DNA of 64,000 nt from Microbulbifer sp. VAAF005 (GTDB taxonomy: Bacteria; Pseudomonadota; Gammaproteobacteria; Pseudomonadales; Cellvibrionaceae), in contig NZ_CP120233.1 in NCBI RefSeq assembly GCF_030012985.1, positions 5,141,001 through 5,205,000 on the forward strand, given 5' to 3'. The translations under genes were made by a program, and so were the position numbers. The notes beneath the pieces were generated by a model. The model was not told where the DNA came from and ran no database searches. It saw only the letters and a program-made list of their open reading frames with translations. This document shows, one piece after another, positions 60,867 to 64,000 of the stretch. Each line of letters opens with the position of its first letter. Position 1 is the first letter of the stretch.

Positions 60867-61670
60867 GTGCTCTGCCGAGTAATGCAAGTAAATAAGAGCA
60901 GCTATTACGAATGGTGTCGTCGTAGTGATAGCCCAATAGATGGCCAGATTTGGCAACTATGCCATCGATTGAAGGCCTTATTTGCAGAATCTCGTGAGAG
61001 TCTCGGAAGCCGTCGGTTAATGAAGCTGTTGCGCAAAGAAGGCTTTGAAATTGGGCGTTATCGAGTCCGCAAACTCATGAAAAAGCTCGGCTTGGTAGTA
61101 AAACAGAAGAAGCGATTTACACTAACCACAAATAGCAAGCACCAACTGCCAGTTGCTGAGAATCTTCTAAATAGGGATTTCTCACCGAGTGCTAAAAATC
61201 AAGTTTGGACTACGGATATTACCTATATCTGGACTTTGCAGGGTTGGTTATACCTAGCAGTGGTAATTGATCTTTATTCACGCCGGATTGTTGGCTGGCA
61301 CTTAGACCGCCAGATGGAGACGGCCCTGGCAAGTCGTGCACTGGTTATGGCTATCAATTTGCGCACCCCAACAAAAGGTCTGCTGCATCACTCTGATCGA
61401 GGTAGCCAGTATGCCAGCCATAGCTACCAAGCGCTACTAAAGCAGCATGGAATGGTGTGCTCAATGAGCCGCAAGGGAAATTGTTGGGACAATGCACCTA
61501 CTGAGCGTTTTTTTAGTAGCCTGAAGCGGGAATGGTTAACAGGAAACCTCTATCCGACAAGGGAGGGTGCGATAACAGACGTGAGGGCCTATATTGCGTA
61601 TTACAATTCACGCAGGATACATACAACACTGGGGGACGTAACCCCTATCGAATTTGAAAAATGTGCTTAG
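60867..61670 (+). CDS. IS3-family OrfB transposase (rve integrase core)
   Basis: 267 aa from ATG 60867; the frame is open back to the slippery site, giving IKYEFIKKQQGSFPVRVLCR and thus an OrfAB fusion of ~380 aa. HTH_21 region (LKALFAESRESLGSRRLMKLL), then the DDE core: VWTTDITYIWT (D), LLHHSDRGSQY (D), NAPTERFFSSLKREW (E). All three catalytic acids are present. Confidence 0.93.
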   Translation: MLCRVMQVNKSSYYEWCRRSDSPIDGQIWQLCHRLKALFAESRESLGSRRLMKLLRKEGFEIGRYRVRKLMKKLGLVVKQKKRFTLTTNSKHQLPVAENLLNRDFSPSAKNQVWTTDITYIWTLQGWLYLAVVIDLYSRRIVGWHLDRQMETALASRALVMAINLRTPTKGLLHHSDRGSQYASHSYQALLKQHGMVCSMSRKGNCWDNAPTERFFSSLKREWLTGNLYPTREGAITDVRAYIAYYNSRRIHTTLGDVTPIEFEKCA

Positions 61671-61700
61671 GAAAGTGTCCGGTTGGAGTTGACCACAACA

Positions 61701-61875
61701 GTGGGAATTGTAAGGCTTATTTTGATATTCTCTAAGTAATATGATGTTTAACAAGTGTTTTGTATGCGATATTAAAATGTACACAATGGCAGGAATATGT
61801 AGGTTCTATTTTTTTATTTGGCTTTTAGTTGTATCTGAGTAGTTATTTGTCTTTTAATATAAAGGGGAATTCTAA
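61701..61875. other. IS flank and promoter region of phosphodiesterase
   Basis: 175 bp, AT-rich. Includes the right GTGG target copy and the likely promoter of the downstream gene, whose AAAGGGGAA ribosome-binding site ends 5 nt before the ATG. Confidence 0.5.
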
Positions 61876-62706
61876 ATGAACAACATACTCAAGGTCGTTA
61901 CTTGTCTGGCTTTCTCAATGATCATTTATAGTCAGGTTTGGGCTATTGATATTCTTGCTCACAGGGGGGCATCTGGTGAGTACCCCCAGGGTACAGCCCT
62001 GGCTTTTGATATGGCATTAGAGCAGGGAGCAGATATCCTCGAGTTAGATATACATCTGTCGAAAGATCAATACATTATTATCAATCATGATGCAGACCTT
62101 AAAGAGAATACAGGTGTTGCGGATAAAATTGAAGATTTGACTTTGGGCGAAATTAAGGCCTTAGATGCTGGACACGAATTCTCCCCGGATAATGGCAGCA
62201 CTTACCCGTTCCGTAATCAAGGGCATACACTCTTAACTTTGAATGAGCTGTTTGAACGCTACCCCAGCGCTATATTTAATATTGAAATCAAGCCAAATGA
62301 TAAAGTGCTGTCGGAAATACTATGGCAAGTAATTGTTGATTATAGAATGGAACAGCAAGTCACGGTGGCTAGTCAGCATAACAAGGCTATGGGGCATTTT
62401 CGTGATATCAGCGGAGGATATATTAGGACTAGCGCAACTATTGGGGAACTTATAGAAGCGAGCCTTGCCTGGAGTTCGGGGTTTGGATGGGCTTTTAAAC
62501 CGGATTTTGATGTTGCCCAATTACCATACAGTATCACGACGAAGCCTTATGTTCGTTTTTTTCAGAGTAAAGGTGTGGCGGTGGATCTTTGGACTGTTAA
62601 CGACATGGAGGATATCGAGCGCAGTATATCGCTCGGTGTAGACGGGATTATTGGCGATTTTCCCGGGCGGGTCTACCAAGCACTTGAGAGTGCTGGTGAG
62701 CGTTAG
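61876..62706 (+). CDS. Secreted glycerophosphodiester phosphodiesterase
   Basis: 276 aa. Signal peptide MNNILKVVTCLAFSMIIYSQ-VWA, then a TIM-barrel GDPD: ILAHRGASGEYPQGTALAF with the HRG catalytic motif, DILELDIHLSKDQYIIINHDADL with metal-binding E/D and the second catalytic His, FNIEIKP, and GVAVDLWTVNDMEDIERSISLGVDGIIGDFP. It releases glycerol-3-phosphate from glycerophosphodiesters in the periplasm or outside. Chromosomal gene rather than cargo. Confidence 0.92.
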   Translation: MNNILKVVTCLAFSMIIYSQVWAIDILAHRGASGEYPQGTALAFDMALEQGADILELDIHLSKDQYIIINHDADLKENTGVADKIEDLTLGEIKALDAGHEFSPDNGSTYPFRNQGHTLLTLNELFERYPSAIFNIEIKPNDKVLSEILWQVIVDYRMEQQVTVASQHNKAMGHFRDISGGYIRTSATIGELIEASLAWSSGFGWAFKPDFDVAQLPYSITTKPYVRFFQSKGVAVDLWTVNDMEDIERSISLGVDGIIGDFPGRVYQALESAGER

Positions 62707-62757
62707 CAATATTCACGAAACATCAAGATTTTCTTTATTGCTAACATTGACTCATTC

Positions 62758-62782
62758 AAGGCCGGCTTCGTGCTGGTTTTGT
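62758..62782 (+). terminator. Terminator after phosphodiesterase gene
   Basis: CCGGC-TTCGT-GCTGG stem with one G-T pair, followed by TTTTGTG, 50 bp after the stop codon. The remaining gap to 63,350 is AT-rich; no further gene supported. Confidence 0.55.
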
Positions 62783-63350
62783 GTGAGAGGTTTAAATTCT
62801 AAATGGCTGGTTTTAGTCGGAGTATAGATGCTTAGTACCTGCGATTTGAAGCAACAATAATAAGGTGGGGTAACATCTGTACAGATTTAGTTAGTACTTT
62901 TTTGGTGCTATTGGGTTATTTTTGCAGCGTAATTGATTGACTCTAAACTGTACCATGGTGCAATAATGGCGGAGATGCTAGCTGATAACTAGTACGAAGG
63001 TTGTAATTGTGAAAAAATTGTGAATTTCTTGCATGAGATATATGTCTCAAAAGTGGTGGGAGACCAATTACATACAATTACATTGCTTCTAATTTTAGGT
63101 GATTATTTTTCACTCAATGTCATGGGTAGAGTAAATTCCACTCTGGCACCAATTTTTTACCCTGCATACTTATTGAATTTTGACTTTTAAGCCTCTAAAG
63201 CAAATCGAATTAATTCGATTTTGTGCGACAATTTCAAAAAATGTACTTAGAATGGCCCCACTGATAAATTGAGTCACAAATCTTCCTGCAGAATATCTTT
63301 ATGTGACTTAATTCACAGGAGAAACTGCGTTTATTGAATAGGGATGAACA
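62783..63350. other. AT-rich intergenic region
   Basis: 568 bp without an ORF of note. Probably contains the promoter for the gene starting at 63,351. Nothing else recognised. Confidence 0.5.
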
Positions 63351-64000
63351 ATGAACTCTTTACCTTCATCAGCTGCCGGCATGGGACTTAAAACCTTTGG
63401 TCAATCTGGTTCTGGTCGTTCAATAGTAGCTAATGACCAACTTCATCAAATGCTGGAGGGGTTTCAGGAGCTTAGCCGTGTACCTAGTAGCGATGGCTAC
63501 CATGCCCTTGCATTGACTAATGCAGTAAATGGCTTAAGAGGAGCTGCCGCACCGGTTAATTCCTACTTAAAGAATGGAAGTGCAACTCGAAGGTGTATTG
63601 TTGGGGATGGTTTTGAGATTGAGTATGAATTAATCAATTACTATGGTGGACCGCAGACTGATGTTGTTATTCTTGATATTCGATTAGCAAGGCGTGAAGC
63701 GGAAAAGGAGCGGCGGGCTGCCCTTTGGGAGATTGAGTGGGAATCTAAAGATAGTGGTGGTAGCTGGTCAAGAAAAGAGGATCCAGCTATGTTTTTAAAT
63801 ACAAGCGGCAATGTAACAGGCAAGAAGGACTCTCCATTAAAAATTGGTATCAATGGATATTGTAAGGATTTAAATCATGCTGCTGAAATCTTACCATCCC
63901 ATATTACTCGAGGTGATACTGTAGAATTAGAAAAATTGCAGGGTAAAGGTTATACCCTCTTTTACGTGCCACAAGATGGCACTGCAAAGGCAGGTTGGCG
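63351..64000 (+). CDS. Unrecognised gene, cut by window end
   Basis: At least 216 aa from ATG 63351 (AGGGATG upstream): MNSLPSSAAGMGLKTFGQSG, then LHQMLEGFQELSRVPSSDGYHALALTNAVNGLRGAAAPV, CIVGDGFEIEYELINYYGGPQTDVVILDIRL. A mixed alpha/beta part followed by a strand-rich region (EWESKDSGGSWSRKEDP, PLKIGINGYC). No signal peptide. I cannot assign a family. Confidence 0.7.
   Translation, partial: MNSLPSSAAGMGLKTFGQSGSGRSIVANDQLHQMLEGFQELSRVPSSDGYHALALTNAVNGLRGAAAPVNSYLKNGSATRRCIVGDGFEIEYELINYYGGPQTDVVILDIRLARREAEKERRAALWEIEWESKDSGGSWSRKEDPAMFLNTSGNVTGKKDSPLKIGINGYCKDLNHAAEILPSHITRGDTVELEKLQGKGYTLFYVPQDGTAKAGW

Larger units (their letters stand above)
60469..61700 (+). mobile_element. IS3-family insertion sequence, complete
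   Basis: 1,232 bp. Imperfect terminal inverted repeats: left TGTAGTGGTCTAATCC then TTCCGGACACTT; right end, reversed, TGTTGTGGTCAACTCC then AACCGGACACTT. Starts TG and ends CA, as usual for IS3. Flanked by a 4-bp direct repeat GTGG (60,465-60,468 and 61,701-61,704). Carries orfA and orfB with an A AAA AAG frameshift site and intact DDE residues, so it may be active. Confidence 0.92.

Overview
The window reads as a gammaproteobacterial chromosome segment of moderate GC, most like the marine Cellvibrionales (a Microbulbifer-type host is my inference from protein resemblance only). It holds one nearly complete siphovirus-type prophage, then an accessory region built from older integrative elements, decayed phage genes, duplicated secreted-protein genes and an IS.

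Positions 1-41,233 are the prophage. The left arm runs leftward: integrase (frameshifted, cut by the window edge), a DUF4224 excisionase-like protein, SSB, an HNH nuclease, Gp157, a putative annealing recombinase and a 21-copy nonapeptide-repeat protein. Two repressor-like HTH genes face a Cro-like gene at 7.1-8.6 kb. The rightward early region (8.7-14.5 kb) has O/P-type replication genes, a C5 methyltransferase with a second reading frame overprinted on it, small Nin-like genes and a possible late regulator. After an AT-rich pentapeptide/membrane cargo gene, a promoter preceded by two abutting LexA boxes (16.66 kb) leads to endolysin, holin, terminase, portal, capsid and tail genes. The tail module includes a T TTT TTC frameshift chaperone and a 1,402-aa tail-tip protein ending in a Hint domain. 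The right end carries cargo: a membrane protein, two proteins without clear function, DUF805, a DprA/phosphoribosyltransferase pair, and a small gene under a LexA-box promoter. The prophage closes at a tRNA-His 3' fragment (attR, 41,189-41,233).

Positions 41.2-60 kb look like an older element beside the same tRNA end. It has an OLD-type ATPase/TOPRIM nuclease (frameshifted), a second integrase/DUF4224 pair homologous to the first, decayed head and tail genes, four small secreted-protein genes (three of them followed by related spacers), four tandem ~290-aa secreted paralogues, and a glycosyltransferase-like gene. A complete IS3-family element (60,469-61,700, 4-bp target duplication) follows, then a secreted glycerophosphodiesterase and an unrecognised gene cut by the window end.

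The repressors lack an S24 autoprotease domain while LexA boxes sit at the late promoter and before a small right-end gene, so induction probably runs through host LexA. Four genes (integrase, terminase small subunit, OLD nuclease, one small secreted protein) are each broken by one base in a homopolymer run, which may be real decay or sequencing error.
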